Source of the DNA: SZUA-254 sp964596065
Lineage (GTDB): Bacteria; Bacteroidota; Ignavibacteria; UBA10030; SZUA-254
Direction of reading: 5' to 3'
DNA: 14,620 nt
Assembly (NCBI GenBank): GCA_964596065.1
Contig: CAZQSM010000055.1
Location: 1-14,620, forward strand
Within the stretch, counting starts at the first letter, position 1. Every line of letters begins with the position of its first letter. This document shows positions 6,564 to 13,807 of this stretch, in pieces. The notes beneath the pieces were generated by a model, which saw only the letters and a program-made list of their open reading frames with translations, was not told where the DNA came from and made no database searches. The translations under genes and the position numbers were made by a program.

Positions 6564-8237
6564 CTACTGCCTCACGAGCTTTTTGTAGCGCATCCGGTGG
6601 GGGTTGTCGGCGGCCGATCCGAGCAGTTTGTGCCGCCGGTCCTCGTATTCCGAAAAATTCCCCTCGAACCAGGTGACCTGACCCTCGTCCTCGAAGGCCA
6701 GGATATGCGTCGCGATCCGGTCGAGGAACCAGCGGTCGTGGGAAATGACCACGGCGCACCCGGCGAAATTGAGGAGCGCCTCCTCCAGGGCCCTCAGCGT
6801 ATTGACGTCCAGGTCGTTGGTGGGTTCGTCGAGCAGGAGGACGTTGGCGCCCTCCTTCAGGACCTTCGCGAGGTGGACGCGGTTGCGTTCGCCCCCGGAG
6901 AGCGCCCCCACCTTCTTCTGCTGGTCGGTCCCGCTGAAATTGAACCGCGCGACGTACGCCCTCGAGTTGACCTCGCGCCTGCCCATCAAGAGGACGTCCT
7001 CCCCGCCGCTGATCTCCTGCCAGATCGATTGTTCCGGGTCGAGCGGCCTCGACTGGTCGACGTAGCCGAGTTTCACCGTCTCGCCGACGACGATCCTGCC
7101 GGCGTCAGGCTCTTCGGCGCGGGTGATCATCCTGAAAAGGGTGGTTTTCCCGGCGCCGTTCGGGCCGATGATTCCGACAATGCCCCCCGCGGGAAGGTCG
7201 AAGCTCAGGTCCTCATACAGGACCAGGTCTCCATACCCCTTGGTGACCTTCTCGGCCCTGATGACCGTGTCGCCGAGCCGGGGCCCGGGCGGGATGAATA
7301 TTTCCACCTCGTCCTCCCGGGCTTCCGCCGCCGATTCCACCATCTTCTCGTAGGCGGTGATGCGCGCCTTGCTCTTCGCGTGGCGCCCCTTCGGGTTGGT
7401 CCGCACCCATTCGAGCTCCCGCTGCATCGAGCGGCGGCGCTTCGATTCCTGCTTTTCCTCGACGGCGAGCCTGGCTTCCTTCTGCTCGAGCCACGAGGAG
7501 TAATTCCCCTTGAACGGAATGCCCTCGCCCCGGTCGAGCTCCAGGATCCACCCCGCCACGTTGTCGAGGAAATACCGGTCGTGCGTCACGGCGATGACCG
7601 TCCCCCTGTACCGGGACAGGTGCTGCTCGAGCCAGAGGACCGATTCGGCGTCGAGGTGGTTCGTCGGTTCGTCGAGGAGGAGCACGTCGGGCTCCTTCAG
7701 GAGGAGCCTGCAGAGCGCCACCCGGCGCCGTTCGCCGCCGGAGATCACCGAAACCGGCGTCTCGGGGAGCGGACAACGGAGCGCGTCCATCGCCTGTTCG
7801 AGCCTCGACGAGATGTCCCACGCGCCCAGGTGGTCGATCTTTTCCTGGAGCGCCGCCTGCTTCGCCAGCAGGGCGTCGAAGTCGGCGTCCGGCTCGGAGA
7901 ACTTCGCGCTGACCGCCTCGTAGTCCTTCAGGAGGGCGACCGTTTCGGCCGCGCCCTCTTCCACGACTTCACGCACCGTTTTCGCGGGGTCGAGCGAGGG
8001 TTCCTGCGAGAGGTAGCCGAACGTGATTCCCTTCTGGGTGTTGATGGTCCCCATGTAATCGGTGTCGACGCCGGCGATGATTTTCAGGAGCGTGCTCTTC
8101 CCGGCGCCGTTCAACCCGAGCACCCCGATCTTCGCCCCGAAGAAAAAGGAGAGGTAAATGTCTTTCAGGATCTGGCGGTTCGGCGGTACGACCTTGCCGA
8201 CCCCCACCATTGAAAAGATGATCTTTTCGTCGCTCAC
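6564..8237 (-). CDS. ettA: Energy-dependent translational throttle protein EttA (ABC-F ATPase)
   Basis: EttA binds the ribosomal E site and gates entry of the first elongation steps according to the ATP/ADP ratio. The 557 residues match the family (about 555). The start SDEKIIFSMVGVGKVVPP has the EttA-specific VGKVVPP. ABC domain 1 has Walker A GLNGAGKS (41-48), signature SGGER (166-170) and Walker B ending at E190. The arm insert lies at about 93-150. The charged inter-domain linker (about 252-303) includes WVRTNPKGRHAKSKARI. ABC domain 2 has Walker A GPNGAGKT (358-365), signature at 447-451 and Walker B ending at E471. The short tail PHRMRYKKLVRQ is also EttA-like. Both ATPase sites look intact. 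I chose the GTG at 8237, four bases after the DUF2911 gene stop, because homologues begin there. The ribosome site is weak, so coupling is likely. Confidence 0.96.
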   Translation of the reverse strand: MSDEKIIFSMVGVGKVVPPNRQILKDIYLSFFFGAKIGVLGLNGAGKSTLLKIIAGVDTDYMGTINTQKGITFGYLSQEPSLDPAKTVREVVEEGAAETVALLKDYEAVSAKFSEPDADFDALLAKQAALQEKIDHLGAWDISSRLEQAMDALRCPLPETPVSVISGGERRRVALCRLLLKEPDVLLLDEPTNHLDAESVLWLEQHLSRYRGTVIAVTHDRYFLDNVAGWILELDRGEGIPFKGNYSSWLEQKEARLAVEEKQESKRRRSMQRELEWVRTNPKGRHAKSKARITAYEKMVESAAEAREDEVEIFIPPGPRLGDTVIRAEKVTKGYGDLVLYEDLSFDLPAGGIVGIIGPNGAGKTTLFRMITRAEEPDAGRIVVGETVKLGYVDQSRPLDPEQSIWQEISGGEDVLLMGRREVNSRAYVARFNFSGTDQQKKVGALSGGERNRVHLAKVLKEGANVLLLDEPTNDLDVNTLRALEEALLNFAGCAVVISHDRWFLDRIATHILAFEDEGQVTWFEGNFSEYEDRRHKLLGSAADNPHRMRYKKLVRQ

Positions 8238-8241
8238 GTGG

Positions 8242-9306
8242 TTATTTCCGTCCGTTGAGTTCGTCGATGAGTTGTCGGATTTCCGCCTTCCCGGCATCCT
8301 CCCCGGACAGCTCCATCGCCTGTCGATAGCTGGCGAGGGCTTTCACCCTGTCTCCCGCCGCGTCGTACGATTCTCCGAGCGACCGCAGGATCGCGGGCGT
8401 GGGCCCGTGTTCCTTCGCGTACTGGTCGAGCAGGAAGATCGCCCGGTCCGCGCGGTTGGCGCGACGGAGCGAGAGCGCGTAGGAGGTCAGTTCCGATTCC
8501 TTCGCGTTGGTGATGGCCCCGCGGAGGATCGGGACCGTGGCTGAGGCGTTCCCCGAGAGCGCGAGGATGTCGGCCTTCACGCAGAGGCTCTGGAAATTGC
8601 TGTTGACCGCGAGGGAACGGTCGATCCAGGAGAGCGCCTCGTCGAGCGCGACGTTGTGCTGGTGGGCGTAGACCGCCGCCTGCCTCAGCATCTGCCACCG
8701 GCCCGTGTCGGGTCCGGCGACGTTGAACACCTTGCGGCCGCGGTCGAGGACGATGCGGCGCGTATCCACCCCGATGCGGACCGGGATGGCAAGTTGTTCC
8801 CAGCGGAGCTCGAGCGTGGCGCCGGTGTCGGAGAGCCCCGAAAACGAGAACATCATCCACTCCGTCGGTTCCGAAGCGACGGGGGCGACGTCGATTTTGA
8901 GCACGTCCTTCGTGGAATCGTAGACGGTGCCCCACGTGGTGGTGTTGCTGCTGATAATGACCGTCCAGGAATTCGCGCGGGGGAGAGTGAAGAGGCCGTA
9001 CGTGCCTGCCTGAAGCGGCTGCCCGCCGACGGTGACGTCGTCGCCGAACGAAATGGTGGTAACCTCGTTGGCCCCGGTGCGCCAGACCTGGCCGTACGGG
9101 ACGAGCCCGCCCCAGATCGCGCGGCCCTTGACGCCCGGCCGGTGATAGGTGACGGTGATGTCGGTGACCCCGACCGTCTGCGTGACGACGGCCTTCTGGC
9201 TGACGTTGGGCCGGTCGAGCGAGGGCTGGGCGGGCGCCGCGGCGGTCGCGACCAGGATGATCGCCCCGAGGAGCGCGTTACGGAAACGTGATGGGAGGAT
9301 GTTCAT
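8242..9306 (-). CDS. Secreted DUF2911-TPR protein
   Basis: This 354-residue exported protein has a signal peptide at 1-27 (cut near APAQP). DUF2911 follows at about 30-180: VSQKAVVTQTVGVTDITVTY, RPGVKGRAIWGGLVPYGQVW (57-76), RTGANEVTTISF, and LQAGTYGLFTLP (99-110) are family hallmarks. The C-terminal half (about 200-345) is helical with TPR-like units, the clearest at 305-338 (ILRSLGESYDAAGDRVKALA). The molecular role of DUF2911 is unknown; it is common in secreted proteins of Bacteroidota. The start is the ATG at 9306, with AAAGGA upstream. It lies 52 bases after the DUF1684 gene and four before ettA. An extended reading to 9390 adds residues that look non-coding. Confidence 0.87.
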   Translation of the reverse strand: MNILPSRFRNALLGAIILVATAAAPAQPSLDRPNVSQKAVVTQTVGVTDITVTYHRPGVKGRAIWGGLVPYGQVWRTGANEVTTISFGDDVTVGGQPLQAGTYGLFTLPRANSWTVIISSNTTTWGTVYDSTKDVLKIDVAPVASEPTEWMMFSFSGLSDTGATLELRWEQLAIPVRIGVDTRRIVLDRGRKVFNVAGPDTGRWQMLRQAAVYAHQHNVALDEALSWIDRSLAVNSNFQSLCVKADILALSGNASATVPILRGAITNAKESELTSYALSLRRANRADRAIFLLDQYAKEHGPTPAILRSLGESYDAAGDRVKALASYRQAMELSGEDAGKAEIRQLIDELNGRK

Positions 9307-9358
9307 CGGTGCTGTCCTTTCAGTCTGATGGTGTGGTGGCGTGGTCCGCCTGATCGCG

Positions 9359-10333
9359 TCAGTGCGTCCCGCCGTGATACATCTTTTCACCCGCTTCGAT
9401 CCGGTGGGTGAGGGTGTTCTGCCGCGGCGGGATCGGGCAGGTCGAGAACACGGTGAAAACGCAGGGCCAGTTGTAGGCCCTGTTGAAATCGAGGATGACG
9501 TTGCCGTTGCTGTCGGGCAGTTCCGTGTAGAGCTGCCTGCCGACGGCGTACGTTTCCGTCCCGCTCGTGGCGTCGGCGAACATGATGAAGAGCCTGTCCT
9601 CGGCGCCCGTCTCGATCACCGCGTCGATACGGTACTCGGTGCCGTCGATTGAAAAGCCGAGGGCGCCGGGGCAGAGGTCCTTCTGCGTCGTCCCCGCCTG
9701 CGTCGGGACCTCCAGGATCTTCGGGGGATCATAGGGGTAAAACTTCGCCATGAAACGGTATTTCGGATCGATGGGGAAGAATTCGAGTCCCCTGAAATTG
9801 AGCAGGGCGGGGTTCTTGCTGTCCTTGATCCGCACCCCGAGCTCGCCGCCCCGGCTGATGACGTAGAACAAGAGCGTGCCGTGGCGGAGTTCCGTCGGCG
9901 CGGGCGACGCGTCCGACTCGAGGCGGATTTCCTTCACCTGTTTCCCCCCGTTCGTCACCTCAACCCCCTTCGCGGCGCGGAACGTGAGCGTGTCGCCGGA
10001 ACGGAAAATCGAGCCGAGGTAGGCCGGCGCGGTTCCAGGAGGCGTCACCACCTGGTTCGTGGAATCGCTCCCCATCCGGTTCTCCCCCTCCTTCAGCCAG
10101 CCGAGGCCGGCGAGGGTGAGCCACCCGGTGTCGGTCGTGAGTTTCCTGAGCCGCGTCTCCTGCCATTCGCGGATCTCAGCGGCGTACCGGACGGGGTCGA
10201 CGGGCGGATGCGCGGGGCCGCATCCCGACCATGCGGCGACGGCCGCGACCAGCATCGCGGCCGCGAGGGGGACCGCGGCCGGCGACCGCCGGGGGGTCCG
10301 GGTGGCGTCGATCGGTGCGCTGTCTGCGTTCAT
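9359..10333 (-). CDS. DUF1684 domain lipoprotein
   Basis: This 324-residue protein has a basic, then hydrophobic N-terminus (12-37) ending in AWSGC, with C38 as a probable lipid-attachment cysteine; the -3 Trp makes this lipobox non-canonical. DUF1684 fills the rest: EIREWQETRLRKLTTDTGWL (53-72), LGWLKEGENRMGSD, a central beta-rich region and FFPIDPKYRFMAKFYPYD. The C-terminal signature is LDFNRAYNWPCVFTVFSTCP (281-300) followed by IEAGEK. C291 and C299 are conserved in the family. Its function is unknown. The reading frame continues back to 10651, but the ATG at 10333 has AAGGTGA five bases upstream and starts a proper signal sequence, while the extension is out-of-frame DUF971 coding DNA. 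It follows the DUF971 gene by 41 bases. Confidence 0.88.
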   Translation of the reverse strand: MNADSAPIDATRTPRRSPAAVPLAAAMLVAAVAAWSGCGPAHPPVDPVRYAAEIREWQETRLRKLTTDTGWLTLAGLGWLKEGENRMGSDSTNQVVTPPGTAPAYLGSIFRSGDTLTFRAAKGVEVTNGGKQVKEIRLESDASPAPTELRHGTLLFYVISRGGELGVRIKDSKNPALLNFRGLEFFPIDPKYRFMAKFYPYDPPKILEVPTQAGTTQKDLCPGALGFSIDGTEYRIDAVIETGAEDRLFIMFADATSGTETYAVGRQLYTELPDSNGNVILDFNRAYNWPCVFTVFSTCPIPPRQNTLTHRIEAGEKMYHGGTH

Positions 10334-10374
10334 CGTGTCACCTTGATGCGTATCGGTAGATTCTTCGCGGCGCC

Positions 10375-10701
10375 TTACCGGACGCCCCCCCCGTGTTCGG
10401 GGCAGGGGCAGAGCGCCATCAGCCGTTCCCAGGTATAAATGCCGGTGTTGTGCCCGTCGCCCCAGTACAGCTGGGCGGCGTACGCCCCGACGAGCCTGAT
10501 GTTCTGCAGGTCGTACCGGCCCGGGGTGGCCAGGTCGGGGGGCGGCGGCGTGTAGGTCCGCAGCAGCACCGTTTCGCCCGCGCACGACGCGCAGGGGCAC
10601 GCGTCCCTGAGCCGGTTCAGCGGATAGACGCTCTCGTGGTCGTTCTCCCACACGACCCGGAGGCCGTCGCCCGACTCCTTCTTCATGCTCCTCGGTTTCA
10701 C
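10375..10701 (-). CDS. DUF971 domain protein (gamma-butyrobetaine hydroxylase N-terminal-like)
   Basis: This is a 108-residue cytoplasmic protein consisting of a single DUF971 domain. That domain forms the N-terminus of gamma-butyrobetaine hydroxylases and occurs alone or beside Mrp-type Fe-S carriers elsewhere. Visible hallmarks are VVWENDHESVYPLNRLRDACPCASC (split here at residues 17-40), then QNIRLVGAYAAQLYWGDGHN and YTWERLMALCPCPEH. C35, C37 and C40, with C98, C100 and H103 at the end, could form a metal site. I chose the GTG at 10701, because MKPRSMKK matches the start of many relatives and GGGAAG lies seven bases upstream; the ATG at 10686 is an alternative. The GTG lies one base after the M28 gene stop, so the two are tightly linked. 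Confidence 0.85.
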   Translation of the reverse strand: MKPRSMKKESGDGLRVVWENDHESVYPLNRLRDACPCASCAGETVLLRTYTPPPPDLATPGRYDLQNIRLVGAYAAQLYWGDGHNTGIYTWERLMALCPCPEHGGGVR

Positions 10702-10702
10702 G

Positions 10703-12838
10703 TCAGGGCTTCCCGAGCTCGAGGGCGCCCGACGCCACCGCCGCGTCGAGCAGGCCGGCCACATCCGCGAGCGTCACGGTCCCGTAGTACCAGCTCCCGC
10801 CGGCGAGCTGTTCGGCCCGGACCGCCCGATAGATCTCGTGGTACGACCGTGTTCCGTCGACGAAATTATACACTTCGTCGCGCATCAGGCCGTGGAGGTT
10901 TCCTGAGAACGACGCCGCCCGCCGCTTCTCGAAGTAGGCGCCCAGGGGTGAAACGTTCCGCGGGACCTTTCCGATCGAGGCCGCCGTGAGGGAGTCGCCC
11001 GCGGGGAGCGCCGGTTCGATGCCGTACGCGGCGCGGAACATCGTGCCGGCCGAGAGGAGCAACCCTTCGCCGTGCGCCTTCACGCGCCCGACGTATTCTT
11101 CCACGAGCCGCGGGTCGCCAGCCTCGCCGCGGGTGAGCGACGCGACGGACCGCAGCGCCCGCACCTCGCGTTCAACCCCTTTTTCCACCAGCGAGAGCGC
11201 GTCCGCCCATCGCCGCCCGGGGAGTGCGGTGTCGGCGGGGCCGAACAGCTCCGCGACGGCGGCCATGTCGGTCCCGAGCCGGCGCTCTCCCTGCGCGTAG
11301 ATCTGCGCGAGGTAGACGGGGATGTCGGAGGGCGTGGTGTACGCGAGCACGAGCCCGGTGGCGCCGATCAGGAACTGGTTCCTCAGGAGCTGGGTCTGGT
11401 CGATCTGGAAGAGGTCGTCGTCGGAGGAGTGGATGTACGGGTCGTCCCAGTTGATGGTGGCGACCGCGGGGACGCCGACCGCCCCCTCGACGAAGCACAT
11501 ATGGTCGGAGGAGTTGAAATAGGGGACGAACCTCGCGTTGTAGCCGTCCCTCGTTCCCCTCGTGGAATAGAGGGGTCGGGTGAAGGGCCTCGGGTGACCG
11601 CCGCTCCGGCTCGCGGCGAGGAAGGCGTTGTTGGTCAGCAGGAGGTAGTTGCCGACCGATTCGAACACGGCGTCGAGGAACGACGAGATCGAGTGCGGGG
11701 CCAGGATCATATGCTGCACCCGGCTGCCCATCGACTGGTTCGCTCCGACCATGTCCTGGTGGAGGTTCGCGAGGAACTTCTTCGGCTCCTCCGGGTTGTC
11801 GGCGAAGTACCGGTACTCGGAATAGATTTCGTCGGTCCACCAGAACCGGATGTCGCGCGGCGGCCGCGGAAGTTTCCCCTCCTTCACCAGCTTCATCCAG
11901 GCCCGCCCGATCTCCAGGATGTTGGCGCAACCGCTCCCGTCGTCGTTGGCGGACGATTTTTCCTCCTGCAGGTGGGCGGTCACCACGATCTGCTGGTCGT
12001 GCCGCGACGAGCCCCTGATCCACGCCTCGACGAACCCCGTTTTCCCCGGCGGTGGGCCGAACTCGGTGTCCACCTTCGCGTGGAGGACGATTTTTCCACC
12101 CTTCGTCTTCTTTCCGGTGGCGAGCAGGTCCTGCATCTGGCTTGTCTGCAGGATTTTTTTGAGAATCTCGCCCTTCCTGGGAGGGAGGATGAACGCGAAC
12201 GTCCCCTGTTTCCCCTCGGGCGGGTCGGAGGAGATCGACGACCAGGCAATCTGGTCCGGGACGTCCATCGGGCTGCGGCCTTCGGTGGTCGGGAACGCGA
12301 CGACGCCGACGGCGCCCTTCTCCCAGACGGCCTTTCGCACCGCCCACCCGGGGGTTCCGGGGGTCAGGACGATTTTTCCCGCCACGTCGAGGCCCCCGAG
12401 CGAATCGTTGAGCGCGTCGCCGATCCAGACGAGCTCCGCCGTGATGTCGGCGTCGCTGCTCCCGTCGGCGAGGTAGACCGCGGCCTCCCCGATGTCGGCC
12501 AGTTTCGCGTCGACCGGTTCGACCATCCGGAGCTCGGCCGACACCGCGGTGTAATTCCTCCCGTCGAGCGGCTGATCGATGAACCTCACGTCCTCGAGGC
12601 CGGCCGCTTTCGCCTCCTTCATAATGTAATCCGCGGCCTTGAAGTAGCCGTCCATTCCCGAGTTGCGGTGCCACTGCGAGAGGACGCGAATATGCTCGAA
12701 CGCCCGGTCGCCGGAGAGCTCATTCGAGAGCATCCTGATTTCATCGTCGGTTAAAAACGGGATCGTCTGCGCCGGCGCGGGGGCCGCGGCCGTTCCCGTG
12801 AGGATCGGTAGAATCAACGCGAAAACGAACGATCTCAT
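10703..12838 (-). CDS. Secreted M28-type metallopeptidase with PA-like insert and winged-helix-like tail
   Basis: This is a 711-residue exported protein. A signal peptide covers 1-23. A PA-like segment lies at about 130-255 (AELVWIGDALNDSLGGLDVA, then GKIVLTPGTPGW). The M28 zinc-peptidase fold covers roughly 270-500. Zinc ligands can be assigned as H289 (VVTAHLQEE), D299 (ANDDGSG), E337 (WWTDEIYSEY), D362 (HQDMVG) and H446 (SSDHMCF). Two usual catalytic positions differ: HxD reads HLQ, and the EE pair reads D336-E337. The C-terminal 150 residues are helical, and VDGTRSYHEIYRAV plus LADVAGLLDAAVASGALEL resemble a small winged helix. M28 enzymes are mainly aminopeptidases; this one could also be non-hydrolytic. 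The start is the ATG at 12838, where the signal peptide begins; no good ribosome site is visible. Confidence 0.85.
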   Translation of the reverse strand: MRSFVFALILPILTGTAAAPAPAQTIPFLTDDEIRMLSNELSGDRAFEHIRVLSQWHRNSGMDGYFKAADYIMKEAKAAGLEDVRFIDQPLDGRNYTAVSAELRMVEPVDAKLADIGEAAVYLADGSSDADITAELVWIGDALNDSLGGLDVAGKIVLTPGTPGWAVRKAVWEKGAVGVVAFPTTEGRSPMDVPDQIAWSSISSDPPEGKQGTFAFILPPRKGEILKKILQTSQMQDLLATGKKTKGGKIVLHAKVDTEFGPPPGKTGFVEAWIRGSSRHDQQIVVTAHLQEEKSSANDDGSGCANILEIGRAWMKLVKEGKLPRPPRDIRFWWTDEIYSEYRYFADNPEEPKKFLANLHQDMVGANQSMGSRVQHMILAPHSISSFLDAVFESVGNYLLLTNNAFLAASRSGGHPRPFTRPLYSTRGTRDGYNARFVPYFNSSDHMCFVEGAVGVPAVATINWDDPYIHSSDDDLFQIDQTQLLRNQFLIGATGLVLAYTTPSDIPVYLAQIYAQGERRLGTDMAAVAELFGPADTALPGRRWADALSLVEKGVEREVRALRSVASLTRGEAGDPRLVEEYVGRVKAHGEGLLLSAGTMFRAAYGIEPALPAGDSLTAASIGKVPRNVSPLGAYFEKRRAASFSGNLHGLMRDEVYNFVDGTRSYHEIYRAVRAEQLAGGSWYYGTVTLADVAGLLDAAVASGALELGKP

Positions 12839-12887
12839 GTTTGCCGTCGTGGTTGATGAAATGGTTGACGTGGCGGAAGAGAGCCTA

Positions 12888-12916
12888 ATAATAGAGAATT
12901 CAGGCCTGTCGTGCAA
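12888..12916 (-). promoter_or_regulatory. Candidate promoter for the M28 peptidase operon
   Basis: On the minus strand TTGCAC (12916-12911) and TATTAT (12893-12888) are exactly 17 bases apart. The -35 box begins four bases after the terC stop codon. Transcription would start near 12881, leaving a leader of about 43 bases before the ATG at 12838. The -10 box matches five of six consensus positions; the -35 only three. It would let the peptidase-to-ettA genes be expressed apart from terC. Confidence 0.45.
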
Positions 12917-12919
12917 ATC

Positions 12920-13672
12920 TCAATCGTGTTTATCCAGCACGGGCCCGCGGAGCTCCACCGGCGGCGACCTGCGCGCCCTGATCCGGAGGTTGAGCACCTC
13001 CACGAAGACCGAAAAGGCCATGGCGAAATAGATGTATCCCTTGGGGATATGCTGGTCAAACCCTTCGGCGATCAGCGTGACGCCGATGAGGATGAGGAAG
13101 CTGAGCGCGAGGATCTTGACCGTCGGGTGCCGGTGCACGAAATCGGAAATGAACCCCGAGGAAACCATCATCACCGCCACGGCCGCCACGACCGCCACGA
13201 CCATCACCCAGAGGTGCGACGTCATCCCGATCGCCGTGATCACGGAATCGAGGGAAAAAACGATGTCAAGGAGGGCGATCTGGACGATGACCGAGCTGAA
13301 CGACACCTTCGCCCTGCCGCCCCCGTGGCCCTCCTCCTCCCCCTCGAGCCTGTCGTGGATTTCCATCGTGCTCTTCGCCAGGAGGAACAGTCCCCCGACG
13401 ACGAGGATGATGTCGCGCCCGGAGATCTCGTTCTCCAGGAGGGTGAACAGCGGCGCCGTCAGGCGCATGATCCAGGTGAGCGAAAACAGGAGGGCGATCC
13501 GCGTGATCATCGCCATCTGGAGCCCGATCAGGCGTCCCCGTTTCTGCCGGTCGGGGGGCAGTTTCCCCGTCAAAATCGAGATGAAAATGATGTTGTCGAT
13601 CCCGAGCACGATCTCGAGCGCGGTCAGGGTGACGAGGGCGATCCAGATCTGCGGGTCGGTAAGCCATTCCAT
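12920..13672 (-). CDS. TerC family integral membrane protein
   Basis: This 250-residue protein has about seven membrane helices. The paired acidic TerC motifs are both present: LEIVLGIDNIIFISIL (19-34, with E20 and D26 in the membrane) and LLDIVFSLDSVITAIGM (134-150, with D136 and D142). TerC/Alx-type proteins move metal ions such as manganese, and in some species help metalate exported proteins. A charged cytoplasmic loop (107-122, GEEEGHGGGR) lies between the halves. The start is the ATG at 13672, with AGGAGA at 13686-13681 as ribosome site. The length and basic C-terminus match the shorter YgdQ-like branch rather than long TerC with CBS domains. There are no tellurite genes nearby. The metal substrate is inferred from the family only. 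Confidence 0.92.
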   Translation of the reverse strand: MEWLTDPQIWIALVTLTALEIVLGIDNIIFISILTGKLPPDRQKRGRLIGLQMAMITRIALLFSLTWIMRLTAPLFTLLENEISGRDIILVVGGLFLLAKSTMEIHDRLEGEEEGHGGGRAKVSFSSVIVQIALLDIVFSLDSVITAIGMTSHLWVMVVAVVAAVAVMMVSSGFISDFVHRHPTVKILALSFLILIGVTLIAEGFDQHIPKGYIYFAMAFSVFVEVLNLRIRARRSPPVELRGPVLDKHD

Positions 13673-13701
13673 GCGGCGGTTCTCCTGATAATGGGAGTTC
13701 C

Positions 13702-13730
13702 AACATACTTAAAAGGATGAAATCGGGCAA
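13702..13730 (-). promoter_or_regulatory. Candidate promoter for terC
   Basis: On the minus strand TTGCCC (13730-13725) and TATGTT (13707-13702) are separated by exactly 17 bases. Each hexamer matches four of six consensus positions. Transcription would start near 13695, about 23 bases before the terC ATG and just upstream of its AGGAGA ribosome site. Confidence 0.5.
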
Positions 13731-13736
13731 GCCGGG

Positions 13737-13765
13737 TTGACACGGCGGAGCGAAACGGGTATATT
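13737..13765 (+). promoter_or_regulatory. Strong sigma-70-type promoter for the SpmA-like gene
   Basis: A perfect -35 box TTGACA (13737-13742) and TATATT (13760-13765) are exactly 17 bases apart. Transcription would start near 13772, giving a leader of about 36 bases that contains GGAGGG at 13794-13799 before the ATG at 13808. This is the best promoter match in the window. Confidence 0.75.
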
Positions 13766-13770
13766 GGCAT

Positions 13771-13782
13771 CGTTCACGAACG
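13771..13782 (+). promoter_or_regulatory. Short inverted repeat at the predicted transcription start
   Basis: CGTTC-AC-GAACG is a perfect 5-bp inverted repeat with a two-base centre, placed at the expected start point of the promoter just upstream. Such a site could be an operator. It is short enough to be chance. Confidence 0.3.
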
Positions 13783-13807
13783 CATCCACACCCGGAGGGA
13801 TTCGGAG

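Noticed and set aside
9307..9358. Promoter between the DUF1684 and DUF2911 genes
   Set aside because: No pair of hexamers with suitable spacing on the minus strand; the 52-base gap shows only the AAAGGA ribosome site.
10693..10705. parS-like sequence GTTTCACGT
   Set aside because: Only the left half of the TGTTTCACGTGAAACA palindrome matches; the right half reads CAGGG. It lies at the M28/DUF971 junction and includes the DUF971 start codon, so it is better explained by coding.
11072..12754. Open frame of 560 codons on the plus strand opposite the M28 gene
   Set aside because: Low-complexity Arg/Val/Glu/Gly composition, no recognisable domain and no ribosome site; it is a shadow of the peptidase gene. 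The frames at 102-1385, 3421-4860, 5037-6521 and 6597-8213 were rejected for the same reason.
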